64,000 bases of DNA, from assembly GCA_016720805.1 (NCBI GenBank), contig JADKJZ010000014.1:434001-498000 (forward strand), read 5' to 3'. Position numbers and translations under genes: made by a program. The notes beneath the pieces are model-generated. The model saw only the letters and a list, made by a program, of their open reading frames with translations. It ran no database searches and was not told the DNA's origin. Positions within the stretch are counted from its first letter, which is position 1. Every line of letters starts with the position of its first letter. The DNA is from Gemmatimonadota bacterium (GTDB lineage Bacteria > Gemmatimonadota > Gemmatimonadetes > Gemmatimonadales > GWC2-71-9). Below are positions 35,055 to 43,618 of the stretch, piece after piece.

Positions 35055-36087
35055 CGAGCAGGGAGGGCTGCGCGTCGCCGGGCCGGGTCGGTGGCGTGAG
35101 GCCGAGGCGACGGTAAGCGTGCGCGGTGGCGACGCGACCCCGTGGCGTGCGTTCGAGGAAGCCCTGTTGCAGCAGGTACGGTTCGTACACCTCTTCCACG
35201 GTGGCGGTGTCTTCGCCGACGGACGCCGCGATCGTCGCGAGCCCGACCGGGCCACCGCCGAACTTCTCGATGATGGCGGCCAGGATGCGGGCGTCCATGT
35301 CGTCGAGGCCGAACTGGTCCACGTTCAAACGCGCGAGGGCGTCGGCCGCGATCTCCGCCGTGATGCGCCCGTCGGCGCGGACTTCGGCGTAGTCGCGCAC
35401 GCGCCGGAGCAGGCGGTTCGCCACGCGCGGGGTGCCGCGGGACCGGCGCGCAATTTCTGCCGCGCCGGTCGCGTCCATCGTCACGCCCAGCACGGTCGCC
35501 GAGCGCGCGACGATGGTGGCCAGGTCTTCGACGGCGTAGAAGTGCAGCCGCTCGACCAGACCGAAGCGTGCGCGCATCGGTGGGGTGAGCAAGCCGAAGC
35601 GGGTCGTCGCGCCGACCAGCGTGAACTTCTCGATGCTCATCGGCAGCGTCTGACCGTGCGGGCCATCACTCAGTCGCACGTCGACGTGAAAGTCCTCCAT
35701 CGCCGGATAGAGAAACTCTTCGAGTTGCGGACGGAGGCGGTGGATCTCGTCGATGAAGAGGATGTCGCCCGGGCCCAGGCCGGTGAGCAGGCCGACGAGA
35801 TCGCCGGGCTTTTCGAGGACCGGACCCGAGGTCGTGCGACACTGCACGCCCATCTCGCGCGCCATCAGCATCGCGAGCGTCGTCTTGCCGAGGCCCGGCG
35901 GGCCGAAAAAGAGGACGTGGTCGAGGGCCTCGCCGCGCTTCCGCGCCGCATCGATGGCGATCTGCAGCGAGGTGCGCACCTGCGGCTGCCCGACGAACTC
36001 GTCGAGTCGCGACGGTCGCAGGGCCTGCTCGGCGCTCCCTTCCTCGGGGAGCGCGGCGGGCGTGGTGACCTCGAGGCGATCGCTCAT
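35047..36087 (-). CDS. ruvB: Holliday junction branch-migration ATPase RuvB
   Basis: AAA+ motor of the RuvABC resolvasome, 346 aa. LRPSRLDEFVGQPQV opens the core; Walker A is FFGPPGLGKTTLA, Walker B ILFIDEIHRL, sensor TLVGATTRFGLLTPPMRARFG; the winged-helix C-terminal domain has EEVYEPYLLQQGFLERTPRGR. A small zinc-ribbon gene separates it from ruvA. It overlaps queA by 8 bp. Confidence 0.97.
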   Translation of the reverse strand: MSDRLEVTTPAALPEEGSAEQALRPSRLDEFVGQPQVRTSLQIAIDAARKRGEALDHVLFFGPPGLGKTTLAMLMAREMGVQCRTTSGPVLEKPGDLVGLLTGLGPGDILFIDEIHRLRPQLEEFLYPAMEDFHVDVRLSDGPHGQTLPMSIEKFTLVGATTRFGLLTPPMRARFGLVERLHFYAVEDLATIVARSATVLGVTMDATGAAEIARRSRGTPRVANRLLRRVRDYAEVRADGRITAEIAADALARLNVDQFGLDDMDARILAAIIEKFGGGPVGLATIAASVGEDTATVEEVYEPYLLQQGFLERTPRGRVATAHAYRRLGLTPPTRPGDAQPSLLDG

Positions 36088-36091
36088 CGAC

Positions 36092-36274
36092 TCAGGCGGC
36101 CCGCGCCTGCCAGCGTGTCGGCGTCTCGCCGGGCACGACGGTGTGCTTGAGGCCGCAGTGCATGCAGCGGTCCGTCGTTTCGCGCGTGGCGGGCGGCAGC
36201 AACTTGCGATTGGTGACGCCGCAACTGGTGCAGAGCCATTCGGCGGTGATAGCGGGGCGCGAGGTGGACCACAT
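36092..36274 (-). CDS. Small zinc-ribbon protein between ruvA and ruvB
   Basis: A 60-aa product with two CxxC knuckles, CTSCG (about 15-19) and CMHCG (about 37-41), 22 residues apart, as in rubredoxin-like or ribbon folds. A basic, Trp-containing tail ends it. It starts 5 bp after ruvA and ends 5 bp before ruvB. I do not recognise a family. Tight spacing and two intact metal sites support a real gene. A frame-shifted overlapping reading has no such pattern. Confidence 0.7.
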   Translation of the reverse strand: MWSTSRPAITAEWLCTSCGVTNRKLLPPATRETTDRCMHCGLKHTVVPGETPTRWQARAA

Positions 36275-36278
36275 CAGG

Positions 36279-36860
36279 TCACTTCCGGGTCAGGTCGGTG
36301 AGGGCACGGCGCACCAGCGCCGCCGTCTCGAGGGTGCCACTGCTGTCGGCCGCGGCGCGCACGGCGGCGTCCGCTTGCGCCGCCGGGTAGCCCAGCGCCA
36401 TCAACGCCCGCACCGCATCGGCGGCGGGGGAGGCCACCGGTGCCGCGGCCGGCAGATCGTCCATCCGGTCGCCAAGCTCCAGCACGATGCGCTCGGCTTT
36501 CTTGCGGCCGATGCCCGAGACCGAGGCAAGCACGGCGAGGTCCTTGTCGCGGACCGCGCGGACGGTGCGTTCGGCGCCGAGCGTCGAGAGAATCGCCAAC
36601 GCGAGACGTGCGCCCACGCCGGCGGCGCCCATCAGGCGGCGGAAGACCGCCCGTTCGACGGCGCCATCAAAGCCGAAGAGCATCCAGGCGTCTTCGCGCA
36701 CGACCAGCTCGGTGAGCAGGCGCACCTCGCTGCCGACGGCCGCGAGACGTTCGAAGGTGCCGAGCGGCACCTCCACGAGATAGCCGACGCCCCCAGCGGT
36801 TTCGACCACGATGCCTGCGGGGTCTCGCACGGCCAGCGTCCCGCGCAACGAGGCGATCAT
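36279..36860 (-). CDS. ruvA: Holliday junction branch-migration protein RuvA
   Basis: Tetrameric junction-binding protein, 193 aa. N-terminal OB fold (MIASLRGTLAVRDPAGIVVE, VGYLVEVPL), tandem HhH domains with LMGAAGVGARLALAILSTL and LASVSGIGRKKAERIVLEL, and a flexible linker to the RuvB-binding C-terminal UBA-like domain ALMALGYPAAQADAAVRAA. It overlaps ruvC by 4 bp. Confidence 0.96.
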   Translation of the reverse strand: MIASLRGTLAVRDPAGIVVETAGGVGYLVEVPLGTFERLAAVGSEVRLLTELVVREDAWMLFGFDGAVERAVFRRLMGAAGVGARLALAILSTLGAERTVRAVRDKDLAVLASVSGIGRKKAERIVLELGDRMDDLPAAAPVASPAADAVRALMALGYPAAQADAAVRAAADSSGTLETAALVRRALTDLTRK

Positions 36861-37351
36861 CGGGCTCCTCCGGCAAAGCGCGCCCGCGGCGCCAGTCGCA
36901 TCAAGTGGGTGAGGGCAATCGCGACCCCGTCGGCGGCGTCGGCCGGCTTCGGCGCCTCGACCAGGCGGAGGAGTCTCGTCACCATGGCGGCCACCTGCGG
37001 CTTGGTCGCCGCGCCCGTGCCGGTGGTGGCCCGCTTGACTTCGGCAGGAGAAATCTCGGCGACGGCGAGGCCCGCCTGCGCCGCGGCGAGCAAGACGACC
37101 CCGCGCGCGTGGCCAAGAATCAGTGCGCTGCGGGCGTTCTTCCCGTGGAAGATCCCTTCCACCGCGAGCGCGTCGGGCTGGTGTCGCGCGATCAATCCGG
37201 TCACCGCGTCAAAGATGGTGGTCAGCCGGTCGGGAAGTGCATCGGCGGCCTTGGTCCGCACGACACCACACTCGAGCAGGCGCGTGGTACCCAGACCGCC
37301 GGAGACCACACCATAGCCGAGGGTCGCAGTGCCCGGGTCGATGCCGAGCAC
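36857..37351 (-). CDS. ruvC: Crossover junction endodeoxyribonuclease RuvC
   Basis: Cuts Holliday junctions. The RNase H-like 164-aa protein has LGIDPGTATLGYGVV (first catalytic Asp), the conserved VEGIFHGKNARSAL (Glu), EISPAEVKRATTGTG and, near the end, DAADGVAIALTHL (last Asp pair). GTG 37351 gives MLGIDPG, one or two residues shorter than usual; an in-frame CTG at 37357 (LTVLGIDPG) or a CTG overlapping the yebC stop (37375) would restore the normal length of about 172. Confidence 0.95.
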   Translation of the reverse strand: MLGIDPGTATLGYGVVSGGLGTTRLLECGVVRTKAADALPDRLTTIFDAVTGLIARHQPDALAVEGIFHGKNARSALILGHARGVVLLAAAQAGLAVAEISPAEVKRATTGTGAATKPQVAAMVTRLLRLVEAPKPADAADGVAIALTHLMRLAPRARFAGGAR

Positions 37352-37371
37352 GGTCAGCGACCGGTCCGAGG

Positions 37372-38121
37372 TCAGGCCCCGGCCTCCTCGAGGTCCAGTG
37401 CGTCGAGATCGAGCGTCGTGAAGACCTTCGACACGTCATCGAGTTCCTCAAGCAACTCGACCAGCTTCAGCACCTTCTGGGCTTCGAGCATCTCGAGCTT
37501 GACGAGATTCTTCGGCACCATCGCGAGTTCAGAGGACTCCGCGACGTACTTCTTCGCGGCAAGTGCCTCGGTCACCGCGTGGAAGTCATGCGGGTCGGTG
37601 CTGATGACGTAGTACTCGCCGTCGACCTCGAAATCGCTGGCCCCCGCATCGAGGGCATCCTCCATCACCTTCTCTTCGGCACCCGCGGTGATCGGCAGGA
37701 AGATCTGGCCCTTCTTCTCGAACATCCACGACACCGAATTGCTGGTGCCGAGGTTGCCGCTGTTGCGGGAGAAGGCGTGGCGGATGTCGGCGACGGTGCG
37801 ATTGGCGTTGTCGGTCGACCCTTCGATCAGGATCGCGACGCCGCCGGCGCCGTAGCCCTCGTAGGTGACTTCCTCGTACGAGACGCCTTCGAGTTCGCCG
37901 GTGCCTTTCTTGACGGCGCGCTCGATGTTGTCGCCGGGCATGTTGGCCGCCTTGGCGTCATCGATCGCCTTGCGCAGGCGGGCGTTGCTGTCCGGGTCGC
38001 CACCGCCGGCCTTGGCGGCCACGGTGATTTCGCGGATCAGCTTGGTCCAGGACGAGGCGCGCCGGGAATCGGTGATCGCCTTCTTCCGCTTGATCGTTTT
38101 CCATTTGCTGTGTCCAGCCAT
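37372..38121 (-). CDS. yebC: YebC/PmpR-family protein
   Basis: Conserved 249-aa protein; in several bacteria it acts as a translation factor relieving ribosome stalls at proline runs, and was earlier described as a DNA-binding regulator. It begins MAGHSKWKTIKRKKAITDS (family signature) and has AKAANMPGDNIERAVKKGTG and EGYGAGGVAILIE. A strong AGGAGGA Shine-Dalgarno lies 8 bp before the ATG, which marks the first gene of the minus-strand array. The promoter should lie in 38122-38223. Confidence 0.95.
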   Translation of the reverse strand: MAGHSKWKTIKRKKAITDSRRASSWTKLIREITVAAKAGGGDPDSNARLRKAIDDAKAANMPGDNIERAVKKGTGELEGVSYEEVTYEGYGAGGVAILIEGSTDNANRTVADIRHAFSRNSGNLGTSNSVSWMFEKKGQIFLPITAGAEEKVMEDALDAGASDFEVDGEYYVISTDPHDFHAVTEALAAKKYVAESSELAMVPKNLVKLEMLEAQKVLKLVELLEELDDVSKVFTTLDLDALDLEEAGA

Positions 38122-38223
38122 CGGGCATTCCTCCTGAGCGAACGGGAGAATAGCCGACGGCGCTGCGGGCGGCAACGCGGTGCCCTGCTTGCCCTCGCCC
38201 GATGCCGCCGCTAGCGTTACCGG

Positions 38224-38697
38224 ATGCGCACACTTCCCGCCATCGCCCTGCTCTTGACCGTTGCCCAACTGGGCGCCTGTCAGTCCGCCAAGCCCGCCGA
38301 GGAGGCCCCCAAGCAGGCCGGCCTTGAGGTGCTCCCGAACCTCCCGTTGCCGCCGGACGGGACCCCGCTGACGACGCAGTCGAGCCCCGAGGCGATGTCG
38401 GTGGTGTCGGTGACGGAAATCGGGGTGGATTCGGTGCTGAACTATTACCGGATGATCCTGGGGAAGGAGCCGTTTCGTCTGATCAATGAGACGACGGCCG
38501 ACAGCATCACGTCGTTCTACGTGGAGCAGGATGGGCCCTCGCTCTGGATCACCGTCCAGCGAAACGGTGCCAAGGGGTCGATGGTCGTGATCGCGGGGGC
38601 GGCCGACACGTCCGCGGCGAGCAAGACCAAGGCGGCGGCGGGCAAGGAGCCTCTCCCCGAGGCCCTCCCGACCGGCGGCACGAAGCCCCGTCCCTAG
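38224..38697 (+). CDS. Putative lipoprotein of unknown function
   Basis: A 157-aa product with a signal peptide and lipobox LGAC (Cys 19). The mature part has a Pro-rich linker and a small folded core (EIGVDSVLNYYRMILGKEPFRLINE; FYVEQDGPSLWITVQRNG) that resembles no family I can name; the tail is Ala/Lys/Pro-rich. It is divergent from yebC (102 bp) and its stop overlaps the end of the DnaB-like gene by 4 bp. Confidence 0.75.
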   Translation: MRTLPAIALLLTVAQLGACQSAKPAEEAPKQAGLEVLPNLPLPPDGTPLTTQSSPEAMSVVSVTEIGVDSVLNYYRMILGKEPFRLINETTADSITSFYVEQDGPSLWITVQRNGAKGSMVVIAGAADTSAASKTKAAAGKEPLPEALPTGGTKPRP

Positions 38698-39461
38698 TCC
38701 TCGCCGAGGTCCTCGAAGCGGAGCCACCGGGGGGTAAAGAAGAGGTCAATCGTCCCCCCGGCCCCGTGACGGTCCTTGAGCACCCGGACCTCCGCCGCCC
38801 CGGCGATCCCCAGGTCCGCGTCGTACAACTCCTCCCGATACAACCCCAGGATCACGTCGGCGTGCTGCCGCAACGCGCCGGCGGCGGTGAAGTCGCTGGT
38901 CACGGGCCGGCGGTCGGCTCGAGATGCCGGGGAGTCACTGCTGTGCACCACCAGCAGGATGGCGGCATCGCGACCGATGGCGAGCCGCTTCAACGCGGCG
39001 ACGCGGAGTGCGGCGGCATCGCTCGGCGCCCGTCCGTCGACGTCCAGTCCCTCCAGGCAGTCCACCACCAGCAGGTCCCATTCGTCGGCGGCCGTCCGGA
39101 GGTCGACCGGCCAGCCCTCGACCGGCTGTGATTGGAACGCGATCGGCAGCTCGCGCAGCCGCAAGGCCACGGTGGCGATCTCCGCCCGACGGTCGTCGTG
39201 GAGGGCGTCGCCGGCAAGCTCGTCGAGCGTCGCCTTGGCCGAGAGCGCCAGCGCCCGTTCCGCAAGGCGGGTGGCGCTCATCTCCGTGCTGAGCACGGCA
39301 ACCGTGTGACCGGTGGTCGCGGCCCGCACGGCGATCCCCAGGGCCAGCGCGCTGCAGCCACTCCCGGAGTCGCCGCCGAGGACGATGAGGTCTTCGCGCC
39401 GCACGCCGCCGCCAAGGAGTTGGTCGAGGGCGGGGAAGCCGGTCGGAATGCGGCGGCTCAT
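38694..39461 (-). CDS. DnaB C-terminal-like RecA-fold ATPase domain with altered Walker A
   Basis: A 255-aa stand-alone version of the DnaB helicase motor domain, without the primase-binding N-terminal domain. The fold markers are present: IPTGFPALDQLLGGGV at the start, VAVLSTEMSATRLAERAL, Walker B LLVVDCLEGLD, and DFTAAGALRQHADVILGLYREELY near the end. Walker A, however, reads GDSGSGCS (30-37), with Cys where the phosphate-binding Lys is required. It overlaps a glycosyltransferase gene (ATGA) and lies far from replication genes. It is unlikely to be the replicative helicase. Confidence 0.82.
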   Translation of the reverse strand: MSRRIPTGFPALDQLLGGGVRREDLIVLGGDSGSGCSALALGIAVRAATTGHTVAVLSTEMSATRLAERALALSAKATLDELAGDALHDDRRAEIATVALRLRELPIAFQSQPVEGWPVDLRTAADEWDLLVVDCLEGLDVDGRAPSDAAALRVAALKRLAIGRDAAILLVVHSSDSPASRADRRPVTSDFTAAGALRQHADVILGLYREELYDADLGIAGAAEVRVLKDRHGAGGTIDLFFTPRWLRFEDLGED

Positions 39462-40624
39462 CGGCCTGCCACTTCGTGAAGGATGGCGCGCAACCGCGCA
39501 AAGTGCTGCTCCGCGTCGTGATTCCTCACGATGATCTCGCGGGCACTGCTCCCCATCGCGGCACGGTCCGCAGGGGACAGCGCAAGGAATCGCTCGAGGC
39601 CTTCGACCAGCGCCGGAACGGAGTCGGTGGCGGCGATGCGGATGCCGTTGACGCCATCCGCGATCACGTCGGGGACGAGCCCGACCGGCGTGGCGAGGAC
39701 CGGGGTGCCGCACGCCATCGCCTCGAGCATCGTGTAGGGCCCGCCCTCGAACCGCGAGGCCACGAGCAGGGCGTCGAGCCGGCGATACAGCGCCGGCAGA
39801 TCGGCATCGGCCGGCGGCTCGATGAGCTCGACCAGGGAGGCGGCCCCTGATTCGGCCAGCAGTCGCTCGATCGCAGGCCGGTGCTTCGCCCCGATCGGGA
39901 ACAGCCAGACCACCCTCGGCCCGCCGCGGCGTGCGAGTTCGGCGATGGCGTCGAAGGCGAGGTCCAGCCCCTTCATGAAAATGTCCGGCCGCCCCACCAA
40001 GCCGATCGTGATGGGTCCGCCCGGCGCACGCTCCTCGCGGCCAGACGCGGTGAAGCGCTTCAGGTCGATGCCGAGGGGCACGACCTCGTCCACCGAGCCA
40101 CCGTAGAACTGCTGCTGCTTGGCCTGCGTGGACGAACTGTTGGTCACGACCCGGCTCGCGAGGTGGTGGCGCCAGCCATTCAGCCAGCGCGGAACCCGCT
40201 GATAGAGGCCGGCGGACGGGCGCCAACCGTTCCATCCGAGCCGGTGTGCTGCCGTGGGTGGGGCGTCGTGCTCGAAGACGACCAAGGGTGCCGCGAGACG
40301 CAGGGCGACGTCTGCGCGGAACCCGCCTTCCGTCGGGGCGCCCTTGCCATGGAAGACCACCTGGGGGCGTCCGGCGCGAACCGCGGCAACCATCTGCTGC
40401 CGCTGCACGCCCGAATCCCCCCGGATCGGGCCGACCACCTCGACTCGCGGGTCCTTCGGCAGGACGAGCACGCCGGTGGGGTTGTCCAGCTCATCCGGGG
40501 CCATCACGACCCGAACCTGATCGCCACCGGCGGCCAGGAAGTCGGCCAGCGCCGCGGTGTGCACACCGGTGCCCCCGAACATGTTCTCGGTCGCGATGGT
40601 AATCCGGATTGGACGCTCGGTCAC
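39458..40624 (-). CDS. Glycosyltransferase, GT4 family
   Basis: A 388-aa GT-B enzyme from GTG 40624. The N-terminal domain starts IRITIATENMFGGTGVHTAALADFLAAGG; the C-terminal domain has ITIGLVGRPDIFMKGLDLAFDAI and the nucleotide-sugar site LLVASRFEGGPYTMLEAMACGTPVLATPVG (the E-x7-E pattern). It sits in a coupled minus-strand group with a heptosyltransferase, so a role in lipopolysaccharide or glycan core assembly is likely. Donor and acceptor are unknown. Confidence 0.9.
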   Translation of the reverse strand: MTERPIRITIATENMFGGTGVHTAALADFLAAGGDQVRVVMAPDELDNPTGVLVLPKDPRVEVVGPIRGDSGVQRQQMVAAVRAGRPQVVFHGKGAPTEGGFRADVALRLAAPLVVFEHDAPPTAAHRLGWNGWRPSAGLYQRVPRWLNGWRHHLASRVVTNSSSTQAKQQQFYGGSVDEVVPLGIDLKRFTASGREERAPGGPITIGLVGRPDIFMKGLDLAFDAIAELARRGGPRVVWLFPIGAKHRPAIERLLAESGAASLVELIEPPADADLPALYRRLDALLVASRFEGGPYTMLEAMACGTPVLATPVGLVPDVIADGVNGIRIAATDSVPALVEGLERFLALSPADRAAMGSSAREIIVRNHDAEQHFARLRAILHEVAGR

Positions 40625-41013
40625 TCGGCGGCTCTCGTTACTCGGGACGCTGGGAGCAGGAGCAACGCCTGTGCCACCGCCTCGGCGGCCTCGGCCCCGA
40701 GGGCGTCGCGGGCCGGGGCGACCAATTGGGCCAATGCCACTCGGGCGGCCGCGGGGGTGGCGTCCTCGAGGTGGCCGAGCGCCGCCGTGAGCCCTCGAGC
40801 CAACGGACGCGGCACGGTCAGGGGGGCCAACCGCTGCGCCAGCAGGACCACCCGGCGTCTGGCGCCCTTGTCTGGGGCGGCGCCGCTGAGGCCGAGGTCG
40901 ACTGCCACGCGGGCCGTCAACCAGAGCGCGAAGGCTCCCTCTCGCTTTGGTCCACGCTCGAGGCGCTGCTGCAGATCGAGAAGCGCCAGGAGCGGGGGCG
41001 TCCATTCGCTCAT
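40621..41013 (-). CDS. Unknown helical protein between glycosyltransferases
   Basis: A 130-aa Ala/Leu/Arg-rich helical protein from ATG 41013, overlapping both neighbours by 4 bp. No signal peptide or metal motif is seen. I do not recognise it. Its place in a run of envelope sugar-transfer genes suggests a small accessory subunit. Confidence 0.6.
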   Translation of the reverse strand: MSEWTPPLLALLDLQQRLERGPKREGAFALWLTARVAVDLGLSGAAPDKGARRRVVLLAQRLAPLTVPRPLARGLTAALGHLEDATPAAARVALAQLVAPARDALGAEAAEAVAQALLLLPASRVTRAAE

Positions 41014-42017
41014 TTCGGGAGCGCGACCACGGCTTGGGCCACCGCCTCGGGGAGGATATCCACGAGGCAGCGATGGTGCCCAAGTGGGCAGACCGGTCCG
41101 CCGTGCGGGGTGCACGGTCGGCAGGGGAGGTTACGCTGGAGGACCGTTGCCCTGGCCCGGTACGGGAAAAAGCCGAATGCCTCGACGCCAGGGCCGTAGA
41201 GCGCCACGGCCGGAGTTCCCACCGCGGTCGCGAGGTGGGTGACCCCGGTGTCTCCGCCGACCATCGCGCGCGACTGCTTCAGCAGGGCGGCGGTGCCCGA
41301 GAGCGAGAAGCGACCGGCGGCACTCACCGCGCCCGGGCCGCCCGCCTCGGCGATCGCGGCGGCCGCCTCGCGGTCACCCGGACCGCCCAGCACCACCAGA
41401 TCACAGGTCGCCCGGAGGCGCCGCGCCAGCGCCTCCCAGTGTTCGAGGGGCCACCGCTTGGTCGCGTGCGCCGCGCCCGGCGCCAACGCGATCATGGTCC
41501 GCTCCCGGCCCACGCCGTTCGCGGTCAGGAATTCCGCGGCCTCCCGCTGCGCCTCCGCCGTGACGAAGAACTCGGCTGGCCCCCCGTCGGGAACCACGTC
41601 CAGCCCGGCCGCCGCCTCGAAGTAGCGCTCGGCGACCGGGCCAAGGAGACCGCCTCGGGCACCGCCGGTGCGTATCAGCAGGGTCCGGCGCACCCGATGT
41701 TTCGAATAGCCGCTCCAGCGGCCGCCGACCAGCTGTCGCAAGGCCAGCGTCCGCAGCGAGCCATGCAGGTCGAGCCGGTGGGTCCACTCCGTCTGGCGCA
41801 GGGTCGCGGCCAGGGCGCCAAGGGGCGAACCGCGCTTCCAGGTGATCAACTCGTTCAGTCGCGGGTTGTGGCGCAGCGTCTCCGCCATGTCCTCGCGGAC
41901 CACCATGCTGATCTGCGCGGTCGGATGCCGGGTCCGCAACGCCCGGATCAGCGGGGTCGTCAGCAGCAGATCGCCGATCGACGAGAAGCGCACCAGGAGG
42001 ATCCGGGGGGCAGGCAT
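41010..42017 (-). CDS. ADP-heptose:LPS heptosyltransferase-like protein (GT9)
   Basis: A 335-aa GT9 enzyme. It starts ILLVRFSSIGDLLLTTPLIRAL, the hallmark of WaaC/WaaF, has LDLHGSLRTLALRQL (the D-x-H/Q-G-x-x-R motif), IALAPGAAHATKRWPLEHW and AMVGGDTGVTHLATAVGTPAVALYGP (the D-T-G-x-x-H signature). It probably adds heptose or a similar sugar to the LPS inner core. It is transcribed away from porX with only 24 bp between. Confidence 0.92.
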   Translation of the reverse strand: MPAPRILLVRFSSIGDLLLTTPLIRALRTRHPTAQISMVVREDMAETLRHNPRLNELITWKRGSPLGALAATLRQTEWTHRLDLHGSLRTLALRQLVGGRWSGYSKHRVRRTLLIRTGGARGGLLGPVAERYFEAAAGLDVVPDGGPAEFFVTAEAQREAAEFLTANGVGRERTMIALAPGAAHATKRWPLEHWEALARRLRATCDLVVLGGPGDREAAAAIAEAGGPGAVSAAGRFSLSGTAALLKQSRAMVGGDTGVTHLATAVGTPAVALYGPGVEAFGFFPYRARATVLQRNLPCRPCTPHGGPVCPLGHHRCLVDILPEAVAQAVVALPK

Positions 42018-42041
42018 GGGGGAATGGTAATAGTTTTCAGC

Positions 42042-43607
42042 ATGCCTCGACCCCGCACCATCCTTTGGATTGACGATGAGATCGAGACGCTCGACTCGCA
42101 GGTGTTGTTCCTCGAGCAACAGGGCTTCACCGTCGAGCGGGCCGCCAACGGCGACGATGCGCTCGCCCTGCTTCGTCGGCAGCCCTATGGCGTGATTCTG
42201 CTTGACGAGCAGATGCCGGGCCTTCGCGGACTTGAGTTGGTGCCGCTTCTCCGGGCCATCGACGGTTCCATTCCGGTGGTGATGGTGACCAAGTCGGAGG
42301 AACCGGAGACCCTGCGCGACGCGATTGGTGCCGAAATCGCCGACTATCTCATCAAGCCGGTCTCGCCGCGTCAGGTGTTGTCGGTGATCACGCGTCTGCT
42401 CGAGGGCGATCGCATTCGGCAGCAGCGATTGTCCCGCGACTTCGTGACGCGCTTTCGCGAGCTGGAGGGTCGTCGCGGCGAGCACCTGGCCTGGCGTGAG
42501 TGGGTCGAGTTCGTCGCCGAACTCGCGGAATGGGAAGTCAAGCTCGGGCAGGCGGACGAGCCTGGCCTGCAGGAGGCGTTGCGCAATCTGCAGGAGAGCG
42601 TGCGGATGGACTTCGCGCGGTTCATCGAGACCAACTACCCGGGGTGGCTCGCCAAGCGCGGGACCGACCGGCCGCCACTCTCGGTCGATGTCGTCTCCGA
42701 GTTCCTCCGCCCGACGCTCGAGGTGCATGGGCGGGTGATGCTGGTGGTGGTCGACTGTCTTCGCCTGGACCAGTGGGCGATGATCCGTCCGATCGTCGAA
42801 CGGTATTTCGACGTCGAAGTCGATCACTATTTCTCGATTGTCCCGACCGCCACGCCCTACAGCCGCAACGCCATCTTCTCGGGGCTCTATCCCTCGGAGT
42901 TCTTCGCGCGGCATCCGGCCTGGTGGGACGAGCGCGAGGAAACGTCGCTCAATGCCCACGAGTCGGAACTGCTGGTGGAGCAATTGCGGGAGCTCATGGG
43001 CCGCGACGTGCCGGTGCACTACGAGAAGATCTTCTCGACGCCCGACGGCGAGGCGATGCTGCGCCGCCTTTCGGGGCACCTCGCTCGCGACGGGGTGACG
43101 GCGCTGGTCTTCAACTTCATCGACCAGCTGACGCACGGCCGCACCGAAAACGAGGCGCTCTTCGAGGTGGCGCGCGACACCACCGCGCTCCGTGCCCTGA
43201 CCCGCACCTGGTTCGAGCGCTCCCCGCTGGTCGAGGCACTGAAGGAGGCGGAACGCCGCGGCGTGCCGGTGATCCTGACGACCGACCACGGCTCGATCCA
43301 CTGCCACACCCCGGCCACCGTCTTCGCCCGGCGCGATGCCTCGGCGAACCTCCGCTTCAAGTTCGGCGAGGACATTCGCGTGGAAGATCCGTCGGCGGCC
43401 ATTCTGGTTGAGGACCTGGCGGCGTGGGGCATTCCCGAACGGCAGATCGGAGCGCGCCTGCTCCTCGCCACGGGTGATCGCTTCTTCGTCTATCCCACCA
43501 AGCTCCGTGAGTATCAGGCGCGGTATCGCGGCGCCTTCCTGCATGGTGGCGTCTCCCCCGAGGAAGTGATTCTCCCGGTGGCGTTGCTGTTGCCGAGGCG
43601 CACCTGA
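42042..43607 (+). CDS. porX: PorX-type response regulator with PglZ phosphatase domain
   Basis: A 521-aa fusion. Residues 1-125 are a receiver with DDE (11-13), phospho-acceptor D55 (VILLDEQMPG) and the conserved Lys in LIKPVSPRQV; a helical linker follows; residues about 215-515 are a PglZ alkaline-phosphatase-like domain with MLVVVDCLRLDQW (metal Asp), the nucleophile Thr region IVPTATPYSRNAIFSGLYPSE, FIDQLTHGRTEN and LTTDHGSIHCHTP (metal Asp-His). This is the layout of PorX, which in Bacteroidetes controls type IX secretion and acts on oligonucleotide substrates. No PorY kinase is in the window. An MsbA-like exporter gene follows by 11 bp. Confidence 0.9.
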   Translation: MPRPRTILWIDDEIETLDSQVLFLEQQGFTVERAANGDDALALLRRQPYGVILLDEQMPGLRGLELVPLLRAIDGSIPVVMVTKSEEPETLRDAIGAEIADYLIKPVSPRQVLSVITRLLEGDRIRQQRLSRDFVTRFRELEGRRGEHLAWREWVEFVAELAEWEVKLGQADEPGLQEALRNLQESVRMDFARFIETNYPGWLAKRGTDRPPLSVDVVSEFLRPTLEVHGRVMLVVVDCLRLDQWAMIRPIVERYFDVEVDHYFSIVPTATPYSRNAIFSGLYPSEFFARHPAWWDEREETSLNAHESELLVEQLRELMGRDVPVHYEKIFSTPDGEAMLRRLSGHLARDGVTALVFNFIDQLTHGRTENEALFEVARDTTALRALTRTWFERSPLVEALKEAERRGVPVILTTDHGSIHCHTPATVFARRDASANLRFKFGEDIRVEDPSAAILVEDLAAWGIPERQIGARLLLATGDRFFVYPTKLREYQARYRGAFLHGGVSPEEVILPVALLLPRRT

Positions 43608-43618
43608 GTCGACGGGGC

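Noticed and set aside
42042..43607. BREX phage-defence PglZ
   Set aside because: The PglZ domain is joined to a receiver domain as in PorX, and no BrxA/B/C/L or PglX genes are nearby.
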